DNA of 64,000 bases. Source: Saururus chinensis (lineage: Eukaryota; Streptophyta; Magnoliopsida; Piperales; Saururaceae). The number at the start of each line of letters is the position of its first letter. Positions within the stretch are counted from its first letter, which is position 1. The notes below the pieces were generated by a model. It worked only from the letters and a program-made list of their open reading frames with translations, did no database searches and was not told the origin of the DNA. This document shows positions 45,476 to 55,820 of the stretch, piece after piece. Position numbers and translations under genes: made by a program. The DNA lies in NCBI GenBank assembly GCA_035235625.1, contig CP141144.1, positions 44,266,014-44,330,013 on the forward strand, written 5' to 3'.

Positions 45476-46784
45476 TACCATTTAATATAATATGAAAAAT
45501 TTTAATTAAAATACAAAAAAATATATTTATAACTTTTAAGATGAGTTAAATCAACTAACAAACTACAAAAAATTAGATAGAAAATTATATGTGAAATTTG
45601 GTAAATTAGGATGAGTTAAATCAACTAACAAACGACAAATAATTAGACAGAAAATTATACAAAACATACTATATATGGATGCATGAGAGAGATATATATC
45701 TTATTGTTTAGGCAATATAAAAAACTAGCTGGCCTGTACTTACTCTTATAATATGACATACCTTAGATAGGCAAGTTATTATTGATTGACAATTAATAAC
45801 ACACTAGTCTAAAGGGCAAATTATTACCAACTATATATAATTAACAAGAGTACTGTGGTCCTAAATAAATAAATAAGTTACAAATCTTCATATTATCGCA
45901 GTAGTAATATTTTTCATAATATTTATATTTATATAATTTAATAGTACTAATAAATAGTTATATTTTACAAATTTATTACATAATATGATAAATAATTATT
46001 TAATAATTTTATTAATATATTTATTTCATAATTTATATTATGCAAATTTATTATATAAATTATTAAATTAAATAATAATTTAATTATATTATATATTTTA
46101 TTGATTAAATATTTCATAATTTATATTTCTTAATTTGTAAGTAGGAACAACATACACAATATTCTTCTAACATAAGTTGAGAGATTAAGTCAAATGTCTT
46201 AGCACAAATGTAAAAAAACTAGTTAGCATTTACTTACATGTAATAACATATATGTCTATTAGCCAAATTATCATCGATAAATAAATAAAACTAGTTCCAA
46301 ATGTGCAAATAAGTTGTATGCCTTCATTACAATATTAGTAATGCTTTTTATATTTATGTTAATATAATTTAACATTAGAGTTATATTTTACACATTAAAT
46401 TTTTTTATTTTATTATATATTAAATATATATATATATATATAAGAAATTATTTTTAATATATTAAATTAAGTATTCTATAATATATATTATTTTATTTAG
46501 AAGGAGGAATTATACCATGATCTTCCTCTAACATAAGTCGAGATATTAAGCTAATTGTATGGGCCCAATTCCAAAAAATATTTCTTTAATCATGTTATAA
46601 CACTTCCCATTTTAACCTATTTTCTTAACAAAAAATGCTTAAAATTTTATGTTGTAACTAGAGTTTGGGTAAATACGATCCATAGAAGGCGATATCTATG
46701 GACCACAAAATTAATAATTATGCGTCAAAATTAAATGTTTCAGTAAATATATAAAGAAAGTAACTATTAGTGATGGATTTTCAT
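45476..46784. other. AT-rich interior of the CACTA element, no gene seen
   Basis: The sequence is strongly AT-rich with long a/t runs and a tatatata stretch at about 46426. A block beginning aggatgagttaaatcaactaacaaac is a near-exact repeat of one about 70 bases earlier (copies near 45540 and 45610). No exon-like block was recognised. Confidence 0.55.
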
Positions 46785-47410
46785 AGCATCACTACAAGTT
46801 GGCTTGCGACGCTATTTAAAAAAGTTGCTACAAGTATCATTAAGTAGTGACGCTTTCCATAAAGCGTCACTAAAAGTATCTTTTGTAGCGACGCTTCATA
46901 AAACTGTCACTAATAGTTTTTTTTTAAATTTCAAAAAATTTAAAATATAATTTATAGCGACGCTTTGATAAAGCATTGCTACAAAACTAACTTGTAGCAA
47001 CGCTTTACTATAAGCGTCACGAATAAGTCGACTTGTAGCGACGTTTCATGTACAGCGTCGCTAATAAGCCAACTTGTAGCGATGCTTTACTAAGAGCGTC
47101 GCTAATAATATACTTGTAGCGACGCTTTCTATCAAGCGTTACTAATAAAGCCGACTTGTAGCGACGCTTTACTAAAAGCATCGCTAATAATATACTTGTA
47201 GCGACGCTTTCTGTAAAGTGTCACTAATAAGCCAACGTTTAGCGACGCTTAATGTAAAGCGTCGCTACAAATATATTATTAGCGACACTTTGAGGAAAGC
47301 GTCAGTAAAAGTATAATTTAGTTGCGACGCTTTACAAAGTGTCGCAAATGATAGTTTTTCGCGATGCTTTTAAATGCGTCGTTAATAAAAGCGTCGCTAA
47401 TACCTAGTTT
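46785..47410. repeat. Right subterminal repeat array of the CACTA element
   Basis: About twenty-five units of ttgtagcgacgctttac and taaagcgtcgctaat in alternating orientation lead into taatacctagttttgttgtagtg. A recurrent 60-base higher-order period (tatacttgtagcgacgctttct) is visible at 47100-47215. Confidence 0.85.
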
Positions 47411-47457
47411 TGTTGTAGTGGTACTTTAACAATATAAGTACTTACTGATGTGAAATA

Positions 47458-47756
47458 GTCCCTCTTGTCCCAAATTAATAGCTTCATTTGGAAGAAAAAA
47501 AAATCCCATATTAATAGCTCAATTTAAGTAGTGGGTTACTTTAAAAAGTGTCCTAGAATCTCATTTTCTACTCCCTCTATCCCACATTATTAATTCTATT
47601 TAATTTTTAACAATGAATTAATTTTAGTTCATTTTGAAAAAAACAAATGGAGTTATTAATTTAGGACAGAGGAAGTTTTATCTTAACTGTGGTTATCACT
47701 ATTCAATAAAAATCACTATTTTTCCAAATGGATCTCTTAATATGAGACAGAAGGAG
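47458..47756. mobile_element. Stowaway-like MITE with a second MITE nested inside
   Basis: The ends gtccctcttgtccc and gagacagaaggag are Stowaway-type inverted repeats flanked by TA on both sides (47456-47457, 47757-47758). It lies in intron 1 of the kinase gene, just outside the CACTA element. Confidence 0.6.
47571..47675. mobile_element. Inner Stowaway-like MITE
   Basis: It starts ctccctctatccc after TA and ends ggacagaggaag, with the central atttagttcattttgaaa typical of small Stowaway elements. It interrupts the outer MITE. Confidence 0.55.
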
Positions 47757-48005
47757 TATATACAATGAATATAATTGCTATAAATAGCCGTGTGTTATTA
47801 TCATATGAGCAAATAAAATTAGCTGAAAAAATTGAGTGTTCTTATATGAGATAATGAAAATAACTTGTTTGTTAGCTGATAGCATATGTAGAGATGCTAC
47901 TCTAGAGATCAGCAATATGGACATCGCATAAACATTAAAGGTTTACATTCCGTACCAATGTGAACATTGATCATGATCAAATTTTGTGCTAATTTTATCT
48001 TGCAG

Positions 48006-49395
48006 AACGATTTGAAGAAATTCTTAAAAACATCCGAGACTTTATGACTGGTAAGTTCATATTTTCTCTGCTACAGTTATGCATACATGTTTATTATGTT
48101 TGTTTGGTATTTATACATGATGTTTTTTTTTATATATGTACCTTCGTTTATTTATGTTATCCGCCTTCTCCAACTCCCCTTAGGGATCCATTAATTATAA
48201 GTTGAGATCGATTATTAGTGGTCAAGTATGTGGTGATGAAAAAGCATAGAAGTAAAGGGCATGTGAGAATCTGCCAAGAGAAAAAAGTCATGTGAGAAGC
48301 CATAGAATAAGGCAGTAAGATGGGCTATTTATGGGGAGGATAAACGCTAAACCTTCAAGAAGGAGAACTCAACTACATTTTGAGCTTGTATTTCATTTTT
48401 TGGTGCAGTCTAGTTGAGAAATAAAAGGATTTTCCTCAACTTATTGTTTTGTTTATGAAGTCACAGATTCTCATGCTTACTTTGGACCAAAAACTGTAAT
48501 ACAAGTTTCCACCTGATTGGTAGGCTTTGGTTTGCTTTACTGTGTAATATGTGATCTTTCTGAGCTAATCCATTACAGGATATTCACAACAAACTAATAA
48601 AGAGAGAAATTTCATTTCACTTGCTCCCTCAATCCCATATTAAGTGTCCTATTTGTTTTGTCAAAATGAACTAATTTCCGTGCCATATTAACTGTCCTAT
48701 TTGGTTTTTGTCCCATGTTAAAAGTATTAGATTAAGTTGGAAAGAATGATCTTGACATCCATGTTTTCACTTTCTTTGATTTCTTCTTTCAACTTGCAGG
48801 CATCGGTCTTTTGGTCCAAAGTCTTGTACTTGGTAAGCTGTATTTCCTACTATAGTTAGATATGTTCTTTTTAGTGCTAGGTATTACACATTTAGAGTCC
48901 CCACTGCAAAGTTAAGTTATGATTTGACATATGCTTCTTTCTGATGATGATCTCTTTGTTTTTCCTCTTTCTCAGGACACACACCAAAAGAAGGTAAAAC
49001 AACCTTTATCTTCCTTTCACAAGTAATATCAAATTACGATACAAATTTAACCATCTTGAGTTCCACTTTTCAATTTGTGTTAATATTATTGATCTGCAAA
49101 TTCTTTTTTCTAACTGATTTCAATTCTGCCTTCACTCCAGGTGACAACTGGTTAGTAGGTAATATCCATCTCACTGATCAAGTAGATAAGCTTGTCTAGA
49201 ATCTGCAGAAAATATCAGTAACAAATATCTGTTTTGATCTCTTCTCCACAGGTCAAAATCGGCTAGTAGGTAATTGCTGTCTCCCTGAAAGCCTAATGTA
49301 ATACAAGTCCCTTATAATTCAAGTTATTGTTTAAGGAAAGATTAACTAATTTTCTGCATCACCTTCTCCAAATTCAGGAACTTTGTTCCTATTAG
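48006..49395 (+). pseudogene. Six consecutive phase-1 microexons of the plus-strand kinase gene
   Basis: Blocks with clean acceptor and donor sites lie at 48006-48050 (45 nt, ERFEEILKNIRDFMTG), 48800-48832 (33 nt, IGLLVQSLVLG), 48976-48993 (HTPKEG), 49141-49158 (DNWLVG), 49252-49269 (QNRLVG) and 49378-49395 (TLFLLG). The last four are exactly 18 nt each. Every block is a multiple of three, enters in phase 1 after a G and leaves on a G, so each junction codes glycine and any block can be skipped without changing frame. They bridge the ectodomain and the membrane segment. DNWLVG and QNRLVG look like an exon duplication. Their use in mRNA is inferred from splice sites only. Confidence 0.72.
48624..48735 (+). 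mobile_element. Partial Stowaway-like sequence
   Basis: It begins ctccctcaatcccatattaagtgtcc, a Stowaway-type end. An inner ccatattaactgtcctattt repeats part of it about 50 bases later. The far terminus is not clear. Confidence 0.35.
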
Positions 49396-49486
49396 GTATG
49401 TATAAAAACAAAACTGAACTATATAGATGACTGAAGTGACATCAGTTGGTCTGATTACTTGTAGCTTTTAATTTTAACTTTTGAAG

Positions 49487-49888
49487 GATTTGTTTGGGCC
49501 GTGCGAGCTGCTCTTGCTCTACCGTTCCTGGTTGCTTTCCTGATTTATAAGCTAAAGACCAAACACATTTGGATGGATTCCACAGTTGAAGACTTCTTGA
49601 CCATTTTTAGATATGAATCCCCAACCAGGTATTCCTATGCTGAAACTAAAAAAATGACGGATAATTTCAAAGAGAAACTAGGCCAAGGAGGCTATGGGTC
49701 CGTGTACATAGGCAAGCTATCAACTGGTCGGCTTCTTGCAGTAAAGATGCTGAATGATTCCAAGGGAAAAGGCCAAGACTTCATCAATGAAGTTGCAACC
49801 ATTGGAATGGTCCACCATGTAAAGATTCACGAGATTGCCCTTGGAATAGCTAGAGGAGTTGAGTATTTGCACAGGGGCTGCTATGTTC
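49487..49888 (+). pseudogene. Kinase exon 5' part of the plus-strand receptor gene, with hinge deletion
   Basis: After acceptor tttgaag the exon reads FVWAVRAALALPFLVAFL (membrane segment), SPTRYSYAETKKMTDNF (juxtamembrane), GQGGYGSV (glycine loop) and LLAVKMLND (catalytic Lys). Next come FINEVATIGMVHHV and then directly IHEIALGIARGVEYLHRGC. Compared with the paralogue, about 46 residues are missing at the join (about 49821), covering the strand after helix C, the hinge and its following loop. The exon is cut at 49888 by the Copia insertion. Confidence 0.82.
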
Positions 49889-50461
49889 TGTGGGGAATAA
49901 AACTACAGGCCTCGCCAAACAGAGTATAAGTTTACTGTACTCTGGTTTTGGCCGAACAGAGTGTATATTTACTGTTCTAGAGTTCTGGGCGAACAAAGTA
50001 TAGTTTTACTGTTCCCCTGCCTGTACTGTGGAAATATGGATCTAGGAACGCCAATACGAAAGCAAAGTACACAAGGGAATTTAACGTGGTTCGGCCTTGC
50101 TGCCTACGTCCACGGGATCACACAATTCCACTAAATAGAGAATAAGAGTACAAGAGAATTACAAGATCTCTCAGCAACGCTCCTCACGCAATACACAAGA
50201 AGAAAACTCCAACTTCTTCCTCCCAGAAATTCCTGTTCTTCTTCTCTCTGTGTTCCTCTGCATTGGACTCTCCGGTTCTGAGTCGTGGCGGCTGCAACCT
50301 TCTCTGGAATTCTCTTTGCATCAGAATCCACTCACGCTTCAATCTCTCACCACAATCATAAGCCTCTTTGATAAAACCTATTTATAACTTAGGTCATGCA
50401 TAGTAAAGGACAAGACTGCCCTTCACTAAAGAATCCCGTAATTATTGTTTCACCGCCAACA
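49889..50461 (-). repeat. 3' LTR of the Copia element
   Basis: It is 573 bases with TG...CA ends and differs from 54590-55162 by substitutions only. The polypurine tract lies just inside, at about 50462-50475. Confidence 0.93.
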
Positions 50462-50616
50462 ATCTCCCACTTGAAACCAAATTACTCGAAATCTTCAGCA
50501 ACAATTCTCCCACTCAAATTAATCCCTTTCAAATCAATTTCATATACAGAGCCAATTGCAAGCAAGACAATTGCTCCACTCATATCTAATGTAACTGTGT
50601 GATCACCACCATTCTT

Positions 50617-53600
50617 TTAGTGTAGAAGACCAATGGTGGTTGAGCAAACGCTCAATTTCTCCATTGTTACAACTTTAGTAAACATATCCGCTGGATTCTC
50701 CTTAGTATGAATCTTCTCCAAGAAGACTTTCTTTTCTTCAACAAGTTCTCTCACAAAATGACACTTAATTTCAATATGTTTCGTTCTAGAATGAAACACA
50801 TTGTTCTTTACCATATCAATTGCACTCTTGTTATCACAATAGAGTACACACCTCTCTTGAGGTTTGTCCAACTCCTTCAAGAATGCTTTTAACCACATCA
50901 TCATCTTGCAAGCTTCAGTGGCTGCAATATACTCTGCCTCAGCAAATGAATTTGTCACAGATTTTTGCAATTGTGACTACCAAGCAACTGCACCACTGCC
51001 TAGTGTGAAGACAAAACCTATAGTGCTTCTTCTGTTATCAAGATTACCTCCATAATCTGAATCAACAAAGCCAACTAAGTTAATCCTGGAATTTTCACCA
51101 AAGTGTAAAGTCATACCTGAGGAACCCTTCAGATATCTAAGAATCCATTTCACTGCATTCCAGTGCTCTTCTCTTGGATTCGCCATAAACCTTGCAACTT
51201 GACTCACAGCATGAGCTATATCTGGTCTGGTGCAAGTGGCTGCATACATCAATGAACCTACAGCAGACGCATAAGGAACCTTATTCATGTGAGTTATATC
51301 TTCCTGTCTAATAGGAGACTGCTCATTTGAAAGCCTGAAGTGAGCTGCCAAGGGAGTACCAACTAGTTTGGCATCCAACATGTTGAACTTCATTAAGACC
51401 TTCTCAACATATTCCTCTTGGGATAATTTCAGCACTTTCTACTCTCTATCTCTTGTAATTCGCATGCCAAGGATTTGCTTGGCTAGTCCAAGATCCTTCA
51501 TTGCGAATTTAGAAGACAACTGTTTCTTGAGCATCTCAATCTCACCATAATCTGCTCCTGCAATCAACATGTCATCCACATATAACAACAAAAGCAAGTA
51601 GGAGGTTCTCAACCTTTTGTAATAGCAGCAATGATCAGAATAGCGACGATAAAATCCAATGGATAGCATAAATCCATCAAATTTCCTATACCACTGTCTT
51701 GGAGCTTGCTTGAGACCATACAAGCTCTTAGAAAACCTGCAAACCAAATTCTCCTTTCCTCTTACCACATAACCTTGGGGTTGATGCATATAGATCTCTT
51801 CTTCTAAATCACCATGTAGGAAGGCTATTTTAACATCTAACTGCTCTAAATGAAGATCCTCAACTGCAACAATGGACAACACCATTCTGATGGTAGCAAT
51901 TCTGACAACAGGAGCAAATATCTCTGTATAATCTACTCCATACTTCTGCTCAAAGCCTTTGACAACTAGTCTAGCTTTGTACCTCTTGCTTCCATCAACT
52001 TCATCTTTCAACCTGTAAACCCACTTGTTATGTAATGCCTTTTTACCTGAAGGTAGAGGAACTAATTCCCAAGTCTGATTAGATGACAATGAATCCATCT
52101 CATCCTCCATAGCACGCTCCCACTGAACTGAAGTGTCTATCCTGCAAGCTTCCTCAAAGCTTTCTGGTTCACCACTATCAGTCAAAAGCAAATAATTCAG
52201 ACTAGGATCAAATATGGAATGCATACCAGATGTGCTCTCAGGGTCAGAGGGATCAAATATCCTCTTCTTCTTAATCTGTCTGGAACTGGTCCAACCAAGT
52301 GGTGTCTGCAATGGAACTGCATCTGGAACTGTCTCTGAAGAAGTCTCAACTACCTGTTCATGACTAGATGGACCGGCCCCACTGTGTGTTTCAGCCTCAA
52401 GTTCTACAAACTCAATTTCAACCTGTTTCATCTTCCCCTTTTGTAGATCTTGATGGTGCTTATATAGCTCTGTCTCATGAAACACTACATCAATGCTCCG
52501 GACAACCTTCTTATGGACTGGATCCCACAGTCTGTAACCATAAGCATCTCCACCATAGCCAACAAAGTAGCACTTGTTAGATTTGGAATCCAACTTACCC
52601 CTATGCTCTGCATCAACATGCATATAAGCAGCACAACCAAAGACTCTTAAGTGATCAATCTTTACCTCCTTGTTTGACCATGCCTCTTCAAGAATGCCTC
52701 CATCTAGGGGGTAGCATGGAGACCTATTGATCAAATATGCTGCAGTATCAACAGCATAACTCCAGAATGAGAGCAGAAGGCCACAGTGTAGCCTTATACT
52801 GTGTGCCTTCTCTATGATGGTCCTGTTCATCCGCTCTGCAACACCATTCTGTCTGGGCTGTCTAGGAGTAGTAAGCAACCTGCGAATGCCATGCTTATCA
52901 CAGTAGGATTGGAATTCCCTACTGCAATACTCACCTCCATTGTCTGACTTCAAACACTTCAATTTTAATCCTGTCTCATTCTCAACAAGTGTTTTCCATT
53001 GCACAAAGATAGAAAATACATCTGATTTATTCTTGGCAAAGTAAACCCATAACTTGCGAGAAGCATCATCAATAAAAGTAATGAAGTAAGACGCACCTCC
53101 AAGGGATGGAACCTGTGCTAGTCCCCAAACATCTATGTGTACAAGCTCAAGACGCTCAAACCTGCGCTCCGGGGTAGCTCTGGAAAATGAAACTTTGTGT
53201 TGCTTGCCCATGACACAATGCTCACAAAATTCCAAATCTGCACACCTCAAACTAGGTAACTTCCCCTTAGCCTGTAACACCTTCATTCCCTTCTCTGACA
53301 TATGTCCAAGGCGACAATGCCATAAACTGACATCAACTGCATTAGAGGCCACTCCAATAGATTGCTTAGAACAACTGGATGTCATATACAATGTTCCAAT
53401 TTTCTTCCCCTTAGCCACAACCATGATACCTTTACTCATCTTCCAACTATCATTCATGAAATGAGTAGTAATGCCACAAGCAGCCAATTGACCAACAGAA
53501 ATAATGTTCTTTGTCAAACGAGGCACAAGACGAACATCTTTCAACACAAGCACAATATTATCATCAATCAACAAACGAATGTCACCCTTGCCTATGATTT

Positions 53601-54564
53601 CACAAGCTTGATCATTGCCCAAGTAGACATTGCCCAAATCACTAGCTACAAAATTCTGTATCAAGTCTTTTCTAGAAGTAGCATGAAATGAAGCACCACT
53701 ATCAATAATCCAAGCATCACATTTACTTTCCATAGACAATAGCATGCAATCAGCTTCAGCAACATTAACATTGTTGTTAACATAATTTTGTGCTCCATCA
53801 TGAGGGGGGTTTGGGCAATCCTTCTTCAAGTGACCTTTCTGCCCACATTGCCAACAAGCCCCATCACCCTTATGGTGTTTAGACTTGGATCACCCCCTTC
53901 TAGACTTCCCTCTCCATCCTGGTTTGACTCTTTGAGGTCGCCGCCCCCTATCTTCCATAGTCAGGGCTGAACCAAATGAAGAAGAACCACCCTTACGGCG
54001 TGTTTCTTCAGCCAATATCATTCCACACACATCATTCAACTTAAATTTTTCTGTATTATGGGAACTATGCATAGCAACTTTAAATGATTCCCAATCAGAT
54101 GGCAAAGACTTAAGCAAATTAATAGACTGTATATCTTCAGTAAAATTAACATCTACTGCCTCAAGTTGATTAACCAAAGTATGGAACGAATTCAAGTGAT
54201 TGGCTACAGTCTCATCATCAGACATTTTCAAATCAAAGAAACTGGTCACAAGATGTACCTTGTTTGTAGAAGAAGGGCTCGCATATAACCGGTCAAGTAG
54301 ATCAAAGCATTCCTTCGTGGTCTTGGCCTTCATGATGTTTGAAGCCACCGATGAAGAAATAGATAATCTGACCGCTCCTAGAGCCTTGCGATCAAGCAAC
54401 TCCCACCTTGCAATCTCTTCTACCTTGTCTTCACCAACGGGCTTAGCTGTAAACAATGGCTGGTAGAGGTCCTTCTGGTACAAGTAATCTTCAATTTGCA
54501 TGTGCCAAAATCTATAATTTTGGCCATTGAATTTCTCTATCTTGAACTTGCTATCGTCGGCCAT
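50617..54564 (-). pseudogene. Copia gag-pol polyprotein, one frame with three in-frame stops
   Basis: From ATG at 54564 the same reading frame continues to about 50617, broken only by TGA near 53890, TAG at 51439-51441 and TAG near 50977; no frameshift was found. In order: gag (FKIEKFNGQNYRFW), zinc knuckle CWQCGQKGHLKKDC, protease WIIDSGASFHAT, integrase HCRLGHMSEKGM with CEHCVMGK, core IDVWG, SDNGGEY and NGVAERMNRT, reverse transcriptase LDVKIAFLHGDLEEEIYM and LLYVDDMLIAG, and RNase H FVDSDYGG and SFAEAEYIAA. All are standard Copia domains that would package, reverse-transcribe and integrate the element. This copy could not make a complete polyprotein. Confidence 0.95.
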
Positions 54565-54576
54565 CTCCTCCCGAAT

Positions 54577-54588
54577 CTCTGATACCAA
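54577..54588 (-). promoter_or_regulatory. Copia primer binding site
   Basis: The minus-strand sequence ttggtatcagag lies one base inside the 5' LTR and matches the 3' end complement of initiator tRNA-Met. Confidence 0.85.
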
Positions 54589-54589
54589 T

Positions 54590-55162
54590 TGTGGGGAATA
54601 AAACTACAGGCCTCGCCAAACAGAGTATAAGTTTACTGTACTCTGGTTCTGGCCAAACAGAGTATATATTTATTGTTCTGCAGTTCTGGGCGAACAGAGT
54701 ATAGTTTTACTGTTCCCCTGCCTGTACTGCGGAAATATGGATCTAGGAACGCCAATACAAAAGCAAAGTACACAAGGGAATTTAACGTGGTTCGGCCTTA
54801 CTGCCTACGTCCACAGGATCACACAATTCCACTAAATAGAGAATAAGAGTACAAGAGACTTACAAGATCTCTCAGCAACGCTCCTCACGCAATACACAAG
54901 AAGAAAACTCCAACTTCTTCCTCCCAGAAATTCCTGTTCTTCTTCTCTCTGTGTTCCTCTGCGTTGGACTCTCCGGTTCCGAGTCGTGGCGGCTGCAACC
55001 TTCTCTGGAATTCTCTTTGCGTCAGAATCCACTCACGCTTCAATCTCTCACCACAATCATAAGCCTCTTTGATAAAACCTATTTATAACTTAGGTCATGC
55101 ATAATAAAGGACAAGACTGCCCTTCACTAAAGAATCCTGTAATTATTGTTTCACCGCCAACA
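54590..55162 (-). repeat. 5' LTR of the Copia element
   Basis: It is 573 bases and equal in length to the other LTR. On the minus strand it is the promoter-bearing copy. Host kinase coding sequence resumes directly after the target duplication. Confidence 0.93.
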
Positions 55163-55167
55163 TGTTC

Positions 55168-55820
55168 GGATCCTGCACTTTGATATAAAGCCTCACGACA
55201 TTCTTTTGGATGAGAATTTTGTACCAAAGGTTTCTGACTTTGGACTTGCCAAATTTTACCAAACAGAAGAGACTATTGTGTCAGTCACTGCTGCAAGAGG
55301 CACAATAGGATACATGGCTCCTGAGTTTTCTTACAAGAATATTGGAGGTGTTTCATACAAATCTGATGTTTACAGCTTTGGAATGCTCCTTATGGAGATG
55401 GCAGGGAGAAGGAAGAATTTCAATGCCCATGCAGATAATTCCAGCCAAATTTACTTTCCAGTTTGGGAATATGATCAGATGGATCAAGGAGGGGATTTGG
55501 GAACGGAAGAAGCTTCTTCTGAAGATGAGAAAGAAGTTGTGAAGAAATTAGTTAAAGTTGCATTATGGTGTATTCAGATGAAGCCTAATAGTCGCCCTTC
55601 CATGAGCCAAGTTGTAGAGATGATAGAAGGGAACGGTGAAACATTGTCCATGCCTGACAACCCTTTCCTATCTTGTCTGCAAAAGGTATCAAGTGATATT
55701 AGTGCTACTTCGTATGATTATGGTGGATCATCCTCCGCCACGTTTGAAGTACGTACAGACTCACAAACACACACAGTGGAGAGTTTAGAAATAGTTGTTC
55801 ATGTAAATTCTTCTTCTTAG
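55168..55820 (+). pseudogene. Kinase exon 3' part of the plus-strand receptor gene
   Basis: The frame continues from 49888 across the insertion: [69 protein letters not shown] and a Ser-rich tail to TAG at 55818-55820. The catalytic-loop Asn that helps bind magnesium is Asp here (KPHD for KPHN). Beyond that the C-lobe is complete and without stops. Confidence 0.85.

Larger units (their letters stand above)
40524..47420 (+). mobile_element. CACTA DNA transposon with captured genes, 6,897 bp, target duplication GTA
   Basis: The ends are inverted repeats: cactacaacaaac at 40524 and its counterpart ttttgttgtagtg ending at 47420. The 3-base duplication gta is at 40521-40523 and 47421-47423. Both ends carry dense arrays of ttagcgacgctt and its reverse complement, as CACTA subterminal regions do. 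No transposase frame was recognised, so it is probably non-autonomous. The interior holds minus-strand fragments of an acyl-CoA synthetase and an M1 aminopeptidase, a GC-rich exon-like block, an internal repeat array and a CT-rich minisatellite. It lies in intron 1 of the plus-strand kinase gene. Confidence 0.92.
49889..55162 (-). mobile_element. Copia retrotransposon, 5,274 bp, target duplication TGTTC
   Basis: Two 573-base LTRs (tgtggggaataaa...ccgccaaca) flank a minus-strand gag-pol frame, with tgttc repeated at 49884-49888 and 55163-55167. The primer binding site (ttggtatcagag on the minus strand, 54577-54588) abuts the right LTR, and a purine tract (aagtgggaga) abuts the left. The LTRs differ at about 17 positions by eye (about 3%), mostly transitions, so the insertion is moderately recent compared with the other elements here. 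It interrupts the catalytic region of the kinase exon. Confidence 0.95.
39743..55820 (+). pseudogene. Lr10-like receptor kinase gene, plus strand, disrupted by CACTA and Copia insertions
   Basis: The gene can be followed from a signal peptide and GUB_WAK_bind exon (39743-40504), through six microexons (48006-49395), to a transmembrane-kinase exon (49487-49888 plus 55168-55820), always in phase 1. Four lesions disable it. There is a frameshift and stop in exon 1. A roughly 46-codon in-frame deletion removes the kinase hinge region at about 49821. Intron 1 holds a 6.9 kb CACTA element, and the kinase exon holds a 5.3 kb Copia element. It is the divergent neighbour and paralogue of the minus-strand gene. 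Apart from the Copia insertion the kinase reading frame continues across the insertion site, so the Copia came after or apart from the other damage. Confidence 0.85.
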
